This document shows positions 3,657-9,226 of a stretch of DNA of 9,226 bases, one piece after another. This stretch comes from CAZXIY01 sp964640935 (lineage in GTDB: Archaea > Thermoplasmatota > Thermoplasmata > Methanomassiliicoccales > Methanomethylophilaceae). The first letter of the stretch is position 1, and each line of letters opens with the position of its first letter. Position numbers and translations under genes: made by a program. The stretch covers positions 1 to 9,226 of the forward strand of contig CAZXIY010000052.1 in assembly GCA_964640935.1 (NCBI GenBank), read 5' to 3'. The notes below the pieces were generated by a model, which saw only the letters and a program-made list of their open reading frames with translations, ran no database searches and had not been told where the DNA came from.

Positions 3657-6610
3657 CAAAGGTCGATGGAGCTTATGCCTATCGATATGTCCTTTCCGGT
3701 GACGTCCCAGGTCTTGACCTCGTCGCCGCCCGGATTGTCCGTGAACGTTATCGATCTGGCTCTTACTTCAGTCGATATGTGGTCCTTCCAGGATTCGAAC
3801 AGTTCAACGAGGTACGGTTCGGCCTTCACTTCGCAGTTTATGTACTGCTCCACGTTGAGCTTCATGTCCTTGCGCATCTGCTGTATCCTGCGTATGAGCT
3901 CTCTGGCGTATCCTTCCGCCTCTATCTCCGGCGTTACCTCGAAGTCGATGTACATCATACCCGGGCCGAAGCTTACTTCCGCAAGTTTGTCGGAGGTCTT
4001 CATGGCCTTGTCGGTGTACTTTATCGACTTGATGTTGCCCTGCTGGGAGAGCACATGCTGGAACACCTTCACTGCGTCGTTCACCTTCTCTTCGTCCCCT
4101 TTGATCGTCAGGGTCTTGAGCGGCCATCTGAGCTTGCTGCCCATCTTCTGCCTCTCGGCGGCGATTATCTCGACGATGTCCTGGATGAGCTTCATGCTGT
4201 ACTCCAGATCCTCGTTTATCATCGACGCGTCGTATCCGGGCCAATCCTCCATGTGCACGCTGAGGAGTTTCCCGCCCATGTGCTGGTACACCTCTTCGGA
4301 GATGTGCGGGCACACCGGTGCCAGGGCCAGAGCGGTGCTCATTATCGAGTAGTAGAGGACGTAGTAGGAGGCGTTCTTATCCTTCTCCATGTCCTCGTCC
4401 TCGGTCCAGGTCCTGTCCCTTACGAGACGGACGTACCATCTGGAGAGATCCTCAAGGATGTAGTCCTCCAGCGAGCGCGTCACTCTGTGCAGCTCCCTGG
4501 TGTTCAGGAATCCTTCCACATCCTTTTTCATCTTCTCGGTCTTCGAGAGCATCCACAGATCCTCATCTCTCAGGCTGTCCCTGACGGAATCGAGCGTTTG
4601 GACGCTGGGGTCGTAGCCGTCGATGTTCATGTACGTGGACGCGAAGTTCACGACGTTCCAGTATGTGTTCAGCACTTTTCTGGCGTTCTTCGGACCCTCT
4701 TTCTGGAAGGCGGTGTCCTCCCACGGGGCGTTGGCCTTCAGGAGATAGAATCTCAGCGAATCTGCCCCTACTTCGTTTATTATCTGCAGCGGTTCGATGA
4801 CGTTGCCCTTGGATTTGGACATCTTCTGTCCTTTGGGATCGAGCACCCATCCGTGCATCATCACTTCGTCGTACGGAGCACGGTCGAAGGAGATCACTCC
4901 GGCGGCGAGCTGCGAGTAGAACCATCCTCTCGTCTGGTCGTGCGCCTCGACGATGAATCTGCCCGGCCACCATTTCTCGAACTCGTCCTTCTTGGACGGC
5001 CACCCCAGGTCGGCCCATGCGGCCACTCCGGAATCGAACCATACGTCGAGGACGTCCTTCACACGCGTCATTGTGCCTCCGCACTTCGGGCACTTGAACG
5101 TCACTCCGTCTATCCACGGCCTGTGCGTGTCCATGCCGTCGACGTACCCCTCGCCCTGCTTGAGCTCCTCGTACGTCCCGACGACACGCTGCTCTCCGCA
5201 GGAGCACTGCCATACCGGCATGGGTATGCCCCAGTATCTCTGCCTGGAGATGCACCAGTCCCTGGCGCCGTCCACCCAGTTCTTCTCCCTGGTTGAACCG
5301 GCCCATTCCGGCACCCATTTCACGCGGTCTATCTCGTCCAGCATCTTCTGCTTGACTGCGGTCACTTTCACGAACCACTGGTTGGTGTTGCGGTAGATGA
5401 TCGGGGATTTGCATCTCCAGCAGTGCCCGTATCTGTGCTTTACCTTTTCTGAATTGTAAAGTATGCCTTTCTCGGTCAGATATTCGAGCACGGGCTCGTT
5501 GCATACCTTGACCTTCTTGCCTGCCATCATCGGGAACTCGTCGGTGTACCTTCCGGACTCGCCTACGGGGCAGAACGGCGGGAGACCGTACCTTTTTCCC
5601 GTTTCGTAGTCATCAGGGCCGAATCCGGGCGCGGTGTGCACCAGGCCGGTGTTGTCGTCCTCGACGTAATCGGCGGTGACGACCTTGTAGGTCCAATCGT
5701 TCCTCTTCAGGTATTTCTCGTCTATCTCGAACGGCGGTACGTAGGCGGTGCCTTCGAGGTCCTTGCCTTTCATCTTCGCCGTTATCTCGTATCTGTCGAA
5801 TCCGCCTTTCTTCATCACGGATTCTATCTGCGATACCGCGACGACGAGCTTCTCTTCGCCCTTGTCCCCGATCATCCTTACCTTGGCGTAATCGAAGTCG
5901 GCTTTCACCGCGACGGCCAGGTTTCCCGGGAGCGTCCACGGCGTGGTCGTCCAGATCAGAAGGCTGTAATCTGAATCCACTATCGGGAACTTCACCATCA
6001 CCGACGGGTCGTTCTCGTCCCAATACTCTATCTCGGCTTCGGCGAGAGCGGTCTCGCATCTCGGGCACCATGTGAGGACGCGGTCCGAGGATTCGAGCAG
6101 TCCGCGCTGATATGCCTTGGACAGGGTCCACCATGCGGCTTCCAGATAATCGAGCTTGAGCGTCTGGTAGGGGTGATCCCAATCCATCCACACTCCGAGC
6201 TGTTTGAACTGCTCGGTCATGCTCCCGTGGAGTTCGTATGCGAACTTCTTGCAGGTCTCGACGAATTTGTCGATGCCTATCTCCTCAATCTCTTTCTTGG
6301 AGTGGACGCCGATCTTCTTTTCCACCTGGACCTCGATAGGCAGTCCGTGCATATCGAATCCGGGCTGATCGCGGACGTTGTATCCTTTCATCCTCCAATA
6401 GCGGATCAGGGTGTCCTTGATGGTCTTGTTCATCGCTGTGCCGAGGTGGATGGAGCCCGTGGTGTACGGGGGCCCGTCGACGAAGTAGAATCTCTCGCCC
6501 TTCGACCTCAGCTCTTTCGTTTTCTCATAGGCATTCTCGGATTTCCAGTAAGCCTGGATCTCCTTCTCTATAATCGGTGCGTCATAAGTTGCGCGGACCT
6601 GCTTTATCAT
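3656..6610 (-). CDS. ileS: Isoleucyl-tRNA synthetase
   Basis: A 984-residue class I synthetase charging tRNA-Ile with isoleucine. The Rossmann-fold signatures are PPYTTGSIHLGT (HIGH-type motif HLGT at 55-58) and KMSKS (596-600). GFDMHGLPIE (84-93) and CISRQRYWGIPMPVW (453-467) are typical of the IleRS branch of the Ile/Val/Leu group. The CP1 editing domain has LLIWTTTPWTLPGN (217-230) and HTAPGFGPDDY (325-335), whose terminal Asp hydrolyses Val-tRNA-Ile. Cys pairs CPRC (182), CWRC (397), CSC (469) and CPKC (507) suggest zinc ribbons. The sequence is of the archaeal/eukaryotic type; it is somewhat shorter than the largest archaeal members. The ATG is supported by a good Shine-Dalgarno sequence 6 bases upstream. 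Unlike its neighbours this gene has a real leader of about 40 nt. Confidence 0.97.
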   Translation of the reverse strand: MIKQVRATYDAPIIEKEIQAYWKSENAYEKTKELRSKGERFYFVDGPPYTTGSIHLGTAMNKTIKDTLIRYWRMKGYNVRDQPGFDMHGLPIEVQVEKKIGVHSKKEIEEIGIDKFVETCKKFAYELHGSMTEQFKQLGVWMDWDHPYQTLKLDYLEAAWWTLSKAYQRGLLESSDRVLTWCPRCETALAEAEIEYWDENDPSVMVKFPIVDSDYSLLIWTTTPWTLPGNLAVAVKADFDYAKVRMIGDKGEEKLVVAVSQIESVMKKGGFDRYEITAKMKGKDLEGTAYVPPFEIDEKYLKRNDWTYKVVTADYVEDDNTGLVHTAPGFGPDDYETGKRYGLPPFCPVGESGRYTDEFPMMAGKKVKVCNEPVLEYLTEKGILYNSEKVKHRYGHCWRCKSPIIYRNTNQWFVKVTAVKQKMLDEIDRVKWVPEWAGSTREKNWVDGARDWCISRQRYWGIPMPVWQCSCGEQRVVGTYEELKQGEGYVDGMDTHRPWIDGVTFKCPKCGGTMTRVKDVLDVWFDSGVAAWADLGWPSKKDEFEKWWPGRFIVEAHDQTRGWFYSQLAAGVISFDRAPYDEVMMHGWVLDPKGQKMSKSKGNVIEPLQIINEVGADSLRFYLLKANAPWEDTAFQKEGPKNARKVLNTYWNVVNFASTYMNIDGYDPSVQTLDSVRDSLRDEDLWMLSKTEKMKKDVEGFLNTRELHRVTRSLEDYILEDLSRWYVRLVRDRTWTEDEDMEKDKNASYYVLYYSIMSTALALAPVCPHISEEVYQHMGGKLLSVHMEDWPGYDASMINEDLEYSMKLIQDIVEIIAAERQKMGSKLRWPLKTLTIKGDEEKVNDAVKVFQHVLSQQGNIKSIKYTDKAMKTSDKLAEVSFGPGMMYIDFEVTPEIEAEGYARELIRRIQQMRKDMKLNVEQYINCEVKAEPYLVELFESWKDHISTEVRARSITFTDNPGGDEVKTWDVTGKDISIGISSIDL

Positions 6611-6616
6611 CGCTAG

Positions 6617-6624
6617 TCACTTCC
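6617..6624 (-). promoter_or_regulatory. Shine-Dalgarno sequence of ileS
   Basis: GGAAGTGA on the minus strand, one mismatch from GGAGGTGA, with a 6-base spacer to the ATG. It fixes the ileS start. Confidence 0.65.
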
Positions 6625-6625
6625 C

Positions 6626-6648
6626 GGCCAAGTATATCTTGCTCGGCC
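6626..6648 (-). other. Possible hairpin in the ileS leader
   Basis: On the minus strand GGC (6648-6646) pairs with GCC (6628-6626), and CAAG (6641-6638) pairs with CTTG (6632-6629), around a 5-nt ATATA loop and a 4-nt bulge. It fills the leader between the expected transcription start (~6650) and the Shine-Dalgarno sequence. The pairing is visible; any regulatory role is a guess. Confidence 0.3.
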
Positions 6649-6671
6649 GTGGACCTGGGTATACGGACGGG

Positions 6672-6679
6672 TATTATAA
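6672..6679 (-). promoter_or_regulatory. TATA box of ileS
   Basis: TTATAATA on the minus strand, preceded by an A-rich stretch (AAAAAG). Centred at 6676, it predicts transcription start near 6650 and a leader of about 40 nt. Confidence 0.5.
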
Positions 6680-6724
6680 CTTTTTACTGTGTCCGATAAT
6701 TAATACCGATATTCGCACATAGGG

Positions 6725-6746
6725 TCGGTCTGCACAGCCAGACCGA
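6725..6746. other. Perfect 8-bp hairpin upstream of ileS
   Basis: TCGGTCTG (6725-6732) and CAGACCGA (6739-6746) pair without mismatch around a 6-nt loop. On the plus strand it begins about 25 bases downstream of the TATA-like ATAATTAATA (6696-6705), where transcription could begin. No T-run follows on either strand, so it is not an ordinary terminator. It could be the 5' hairpin of a small RNA or a dyad binding site upstream of the ileS promoter. Confidence 0.35.
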
Positions 6747-6955
6747 GGATGTTCAATGATGCGTTTAGTCGTTCATCTTATCGAATACCCGATCCCCACC
6801 TTCTATTCATCTTGCCTAACATCGATGACCTGGCTATCTGATTCCCACACATATGTATCCGTGCGATCTCACATTATTGTACCCGTAAGTTTCCGGTATT
6901 CACCGAGATATTCGCCTTGCATATTTTGTATGTCAGAAGAACAGAGCATTCATTC

Positions 6956-7090
6956 AAGAAAGGGGTTAATTACATCGGAGTGTAACGAGTACATACCCCG
7001 ATAAGATCCTAGGTCGGTTGCCTGATGGTGGCTCTCAGTACTTACGGGCGATGGATATTCTTTCTCTGAGAACAATGCCCGTCATGTTTG
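6956..7090 (-). ncRNA. Candidate structured small RNA, unknown family
   Basis: Inferred only from structure and signals. A minus-strand TATA-like box (7111-7117) would start transcription near 7088-7090. The RNA could form ACGGGC (7082-7077) with GCCCGT (7049-7044) and, crossing it, TCTCAG (7071-7066) with CTGAGA (7038-7033): an H-type pseudoknot. A GCC/GGC mini-hairpin and CCGA/TCGG stem follow. It ends with GGGGT/ACCCC (6999-6995/6966-6962) enclosing TTACA/TGTAA, then TTTCTT (6961-6956), like an intrinsic terminator. No known RNA family was recognised, and the strand could be the other one. Confidence 0.25.
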
Positions 7091-7110
7091 GACACAGGAT
7101 TCACGTGAGG

Positions 7111-7117
7111 TATTTAT
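7111..7117 (-). promoter_or_regulatory. TATA-like box facing the structured interval
   Basis: ATAAATA on the minus strand, with no annotated gene start downstream at the usual distance. It would begin transcription near 7088 into the structured segment. Confidence 0.3.
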
Positions 7118-7159
7118 CCGGAACCGAATAGAATGACGATATCCGCTAGCAATTATATG

Positions 7160-7176
7160 ATGTCGGGGATCGACAT
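7160..7176 (-). terminator. Hairpin just after fen1, possible terminator
   Basis: ATGTCG and CGACAT form a perfect 6-bp stem with a 5-nt loop, 17 bases past the fen1 stop. Only an A/T-rich stretch (CATATAATT) follows, without a real T-run, so termination here is uncertain. Confidence 0.3.
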
Positions 7177-7192
7177 TGGTGACGAAGGTCGT

Positions 7193-8218
7193 TCACCACG
7201 AATCCAAGGACCGCTGGCTCTTGCGTCTCTTGTTGTTCAGGCGAGCTTCGTCGATCTTGTTCAGAGCAGATTCAACGAGGTTCTTCGAGAAGTCGTACCC
7301 CGTCAGAAGGTCGATCACGGCCTCTCTGTCCACCTCTTTCGGCTTGATGTCGTAATCGTCGGAGTAGGTGCTGCGGAGGAATATGTCCCTTACATCCTGA
7401 TATTCGGGGATCTCCTTTCCGATATGTTCCAGCGCTCCTTCTATGGAACCGTAATCCTTGATGAGTTTCAGTCCTTTCTTTGGACCGATGCCCGATATGC
7501 CTTCATTGAAATCCGTACCCATGAGGATGCAGACATCGACGAGCTGTTCCCTTGAGACATCCAATGCGCTGAGAAATTCGCTCGAAACGATCTCTTCCGT
7601 CTTCACTTCGCGGTACATATCTTTTCCCGGTATCTTCCTGCGACCGGTTATAGTGATGTTCCTGATGAGGATCGGAGCTCCGAAGAGTATGGAATCGAAA
7701 TCTTGGGATGCGGATGCCCACACGTCACCTTTGGCGCACATGTACGCTGCCTGGGCCTCGCCGTCGCTGGGAGCGTCGATTATCGGCAGACCCAGGCATA
7801 CGAGCAGTTCTTTGGATGATTCCAATATGTCTGATGTCATGCGGGATGTCTGCTGGGCCTTGGAGAATGCCTTTTTCATATCTCCCGACTCGACGGCCTG
7901 TTTCCATTCAGTCTCGGCCTTCTCCCTGCGTTCCCTGCGTTCGGACAGGGTACCAGCCTTCAGTTCGTTGGGTTTTCCGTCGAAGACGAAGGAAGGTTCT
8001 ATGCCTGCGTTGATCAGGTTGGCCGTTCTGTACAAAAGACCGGACAGCTGGGACGTCACGCGTCCCTTGCCGTCCGTAAGCGGGAATCCGTCGGGCTGAC
8101 GGATCACCGAAAGGAATTGGTAAATGGTGTTGTAAGCGTCTATCGCAACAGTCTTTCCGCGGAGGTCCGCCAACTCCAGGTTGCGGGGTTCCACGAGGCC
8201 GGAGAGATTGACTCCCAT
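7193..8218 (-). CDS. fen: Flap endonuclease 1
   Basis: A 341-residue FEN-1 (XPG/Rad2 family) nuclease that cuts 5' flaps during Okazaki-fragment maturation and base-excision repair. It starts with the family's MGV, whose N-terminus lies in the active site. Metal ligands align with archaeal FEN-1 numbering: D27, D80 (FVFDGKP), E154, D173, D175 (SQDFDS) and D236 (MGTDFNEG). GISGIGPKKGLKLI (240-253) is the helix-hairpin-helix DNA-binding turn. One acidic position differs: PSDGEAQ has Asp152 where FEN-1 normally has Glu. The C-terminus QRSLDSW is a PCNA-interaction (PIP) box, ending one residue short of the usual final aromatic. The ATG lies 10 bases after the small membrane-protein gene and uses a GAGGT ribosome site overlapping that gene's stop, so the two are co-transcribed. 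Confidence 0.95.
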   Translation of the reverse strand: MGVNLSGLVEPRNLELADLRGKTVAIDAYNTIYQFLSVIRQPDGFPLTDGKGRVTSQLSGLLYRTANLINAGIEPSFVFDGKPNELKAGTLSERRERREKAETEWKQAVESGDMKKAFSKAQQTSRMTSDILESSKELLVCLGLPIIDAPSDGEAQAAYMCAKGDVWASASQDFDSILFGAPILIRNITITGRRKIPGKDMYREVKTEEIVSSEFLSALDVSREQLVDVCILMGTDFNEGISGIGPKKGLKLIKDYGSIEGALEHIGKEIPEYQDVRDIFLRSTYSDDYDIKPKEVDREAVIDLLTGYDFSKNLVESALNKIDEARLNNKRRKSQRSLDSW

Positions 8219-8225
8219 GATCTCG

Positions 8226-8230
8226 ACCTC
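8226..8230 (-). promoter_or_regulatory. Ribosome binding site of fen1
   Basis: GAGGT on the minus strand overlaps the TGA stop of the upstream membrane-protein gene and has a 7-base spacer to the fen1 ATG. This supports translation of fen1 from a shared mRNA. Confidence 0.5.
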
Positions 8231-8426
8231 AGGCCGTCCCGTCTTCGAACACGTACGGAACGATGCCTAAGAACGCTACTGCCAAGGCTGCTACCAAAAG
8301 GAAGTAACCGACTGCGAGGTTGATGTTCAGGGCTGTCAGAACTATGAACAGCAGGAACAGTATCCCGGCGATTATCAATGCCAGGTTGTTCCTTTGCATG
8401 AACAAACCTTTCTCTACTTTCTGCAT
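8229..8426 (-). CDS. Small two-helix membrane protein, unknown function
   Basis: Not recognised as a named family. The 65-residue product has a basic N-terminus (MQKVEKGLFMQRNN), a first hydrophobic segment LALIIAGILFLLFIVLTALNI and a second one LAVGYFLLVAALAVAFLG, then a short acidic end (VFEDGTA). The basic start suggests the N-terminus stays in the cytoplasm. Two ATGs are possible: 8426 and 8399. The first is chosen because a strong TATA box centred about 23 bases upstream predicts a transcript starting at that ATG; the second would give 56 residues. The frame stays open into rpe but such a start would overlap it. It is the first gene of a unit with fen1 (10-base gap). Nothing visible links its function to DNA repair; the pairing may be only transcriptional. 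Confidence 0.75.
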   Translation of the reverse strand: MQKVEKGLFMQRNNLALIIAGILFLLFIVLTALNINLAVGYFLLVAALAVAFLGIVPYVFEDGTA

Positions 8427-8442
8427 GCGACCGCTATTTCTC

Positions 8443-8456
8443 TTTATATTTATTAA
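8443..8456 (-). promoter_or_regulatory. TATA box of the membrane protein-fen1 unit
   Basis: TTAATAAATATAAA on the minus strand, the most A/T-rich promoter of the window. It sits between the rpe stop (8488) and ATG 8426 and implies a leaderless mRNA. Confidence 0.55.
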
Positions 8457-8487
8457 GATGCCGACAACGAAAACGCGATGACGGCGG

Positions 8488-9135
8488 TCAGAAGCTGTGC
8501 CAGAGCGATATCTCGGATGACATATCCTGTTTTTTGAAGAGATAGCTGCCAGCGGCCAGTACGCTGGCACCAGCATCTACGCATTTCTTTCCCGTGTCGC
8601 GGTTTATGCCGCCGTCCACGGATATTTCATAATCGCGTCCGTTCCTGTCGGCATATTCTCTTGCGGCTGCGATCTTCGGAACGCATTCTCCGCGGAAGCT
8701 CTGTCCGCCGAATCCGGGCTGGACGGTCATGATCAGGATAAGTTCTACGTCATCAAGAAAATCTTTCACGGATTCGAACGGCGTTCCGGGATTCAGGGAA
8801 ATTCCGGCCTTTAGGCCGCGGTCGTGGATCCTGCAGATCGCCCCTCTCACATCGCCGGGCGATTCCACATGCACAGTGAGATAATCTGCTCCGGCATCTG
8901 CGAAATCGTCGATGTAGCGTATCGGGTCGTCTATCATGAGATGGACGTCGAACGGCAGTTTGGTCAGCTGGCGTATCGATTTGATGACACCCGGTCCGAT
9001 GGTGATGTTCGGCACGAACATGCCGTCCATTACATCCAAGTGTATCCAATCTGCTCCAGCCCTGTCTACCCTGACGGTCTCCTCTCCGAATCTGGAGAAA
9101 TCTGCGGACAGCATTGACGGCGATACCTTTACCAC
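8488..9135 (-). CDS. rpe: Ribulose-phosphate 3-epimerase
   Basis: A 215-residue TIM-barrel enzyme interconverting ribulose 5-phosphate and xylulose 5-phosphate in the non-oxidative pentose phosphate pathway. The family blocks are complete: VSPSMLSADF (4-13), WIHLDVMDGMFVPN (30-43), PFDVHLM (61-67), NPGTP (115-119), MTVQPGFGGQSF (136-147), ISVDGGIN (171-178) and the phosphate-binding AAGSYLF (194-200). H32, D34, H65 and D174 are the divalent-metal ligands; D34 and D174 are also the acid/base pair. Length is normal. The start is GTG (9133-9135), placed about 27 bases from a TATA box, so a leaderless message beginning at GTG is likely; an ATG at 9145 is in another frame. It ends 61 bases before the next start, with a separate promoter between, so it is probably its own unit. 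Confidence 0.96.
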   Translation of the reverse strand: MVKVSPSMLSADFSRFGEETVRVDRAGADWIHLDVMDGMFVPNITIGPGVIKSIRQLTKLPFDVHLMIDDPIRYIDDFADAGADYLTVHVESPGDVRGAICRIHDRGLKAGISLNPGTPFESVKDFLDDVELILIMTVQPGFGGQSFRGECVPKIAAAREYADRNGRDYEISVDGGINRDTGKKCVDAGASVLAAGSYLFKKQDMSSEISLWHSF

Positions 9136-9157
9136 AGGGGCGCATACGCGTTCATCG

Positions 9158-9166
9158 GATATATTC
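9158..9166 (-). promoter_or_regulatory. TATA box of rpe
   Basis: GAATATATC on the minus strand, centred about 27 bases upstream of the GTG start of rpe. Confidence 0.5.
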
Positions 9167-9183
9167 TTTGGACAAACCGTGAC

Positions 9184-9226
9184 TCAAGCAGGTTTCGGGG
9201 TGTCCCCGAGAACGATATCGTCAGAT
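9184..9226 (-). CDS. Possible C-terminal end of a further minus-strand gene
   Basis: From the window edge one minus-strand frame reads SDDIVLGDTPKPA and stops at TGA (9184-9186), 18 bases before the rpe TATA box. The composition (acidic start, Pro/Lys end) is plausible for a protein terminus and the stop fits the TGA bias of the window, but 13 codons cannot be assigned. A second minus-strand frame is also open here, so this is tentative. A 6-bp hairpin TCGGGG/CCCCGA (9195-9209) overlaps it. Confidence 0.3.
   Translation of the reverse strand, partial: SDDIVLGDTPKPA

Larger units (their letters stand above)
6680..7192. other. About 510 bp without a convincing protein gene
   Basis: No frame here has recognisable protein features. 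The longest plus-strand frame (6756-7004, 82 codons) has no motif, no ribosome site and low-quality composition. The G+C content is visibly lower than in the flanking genes (25 of 60 bases at 6841-6900). What the interval does hold is RNA-structure potential: an 8-bp hairpin at 6725-6746, a 9-bp inverted repeat CCCGTAAGT (6882-6890) / ACTTACGGG (7040-7048), a pseudoknot-capable segment at 7033-7082, and a terminator-like hairpin on the minus strand at 6956-6999. TATA-like boxes occur at 6696-6705 and 7111-7117. No known RNA family was recognised. Confidence 0.55.

Noticed and set aside
3779..5296. Very long open frame on the plus strand opposite ileS
   Set aside because: It is antisense to a complete and unmistakable ileS; its Val/His/Leu-rich product shows no domain and mirrors the codon structure of the real gene.
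6756..7004. 82-codon plus-strand frame in the intergenic region
   Set aside because: No ribosome site, no motif and irregular composition. A plausible-looking minus-strand stretch around 6800-6949 is broken by TGA and TAG. I see no basis for a gene or a named pseudogene.
7018..7072. C/D-box guide RNA
   Set aside because: CTGATGG and CGATGGA resemble C and C' boxes and CTGA (7066-7069) a D box, but no D' box lies before C' and no terminal stem of useful length forms.
6956..7090. Known riboswitch (SAM, TPP or cobalamin type)
   Set aside because: Short look-alikes such as CTGAGAG and GGCAACC are present, but the rest of each consensus core is missing.
1..9226. CRISPR arrays, insertion sequences, prophage or attachment sites
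   Set aside because: No regularly spaced repeats, transposase or integrase fragments, or terminal inverted repeats were seen. The tRNA at the left edge is followed by an ordinary gene, with no integrase or second tRNA 3' copy.

Overview
The window looks archaeal. It carries an archaeal/eukaryotic-type isoleucyl-tRNA synthetase, a FEN-1 flap endonuclease with a PCNA-binding tail, and the two halves of the archaeal phosphomevalonate dehydratase (AcnX plus DUF126). Promoters are A/T-rich TATA boxes, and most genes appear to have leaderless transcripts, with the box centred roughly 23-31 nt upstream of the start codon. Protein content, leaderless organisation, moderately high G+C and a strong bias to TGA stops suggest Thermoplasmatota, most likely the Methanomassiliicoccales. 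That placement is an inference: no methanogenesis or pyrrolysine gene lies in the window.

Layout. 1-51: 3' part of a tRNA-Arg(CCG). 69-644 (-): GNAT acetyltransferase with a Cys-rich tail. 752-997 (+): small two-helix membrane protein, then a strong terminator. 1091-1231 (+): 46-residue Cys-rich protein whose stop codon abuts that of a fluoride channel, crcB (1232-1600, -). 1684-2856 and 2853-3620 (+): two-gene operon for the large subunit of phosphomevalonate dehydratase and for a small subunit fused to a Nudix hydrolase domain. A bidirectional hairpin terminator separates it from convergent ileS (3656-6610, -). 6680-7192: about 510 bp without a convincing protein gene, lower in G+C and rich in potential RNA structure. 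7193-8218 (-): fen1, preceded by a small membrane protein (8229-8426, -) in a tight two-gene unit. 8488-9135 (-): ribulose-phosphate 3-epimerase. The edge may hold the last codons of another minus-strand gene.

Most genes are unrelated housekeeping functions: translation (tRNA-Arg, IleRS), flap processing in replication and repair (FEN-1), pentose phosphates (Rpe), fluoride export (CrcB). The functionally coherent unit is the mevalonate-branch operon. AcnX and DUF126 together dehydrate (R)-5-phosphomevalonate in the archaeal isoprenoid route, and the Nudix domain fused to the small subunit is the most unusual thing here. The structured non-coding interval upstream of ileS is the second place to look.
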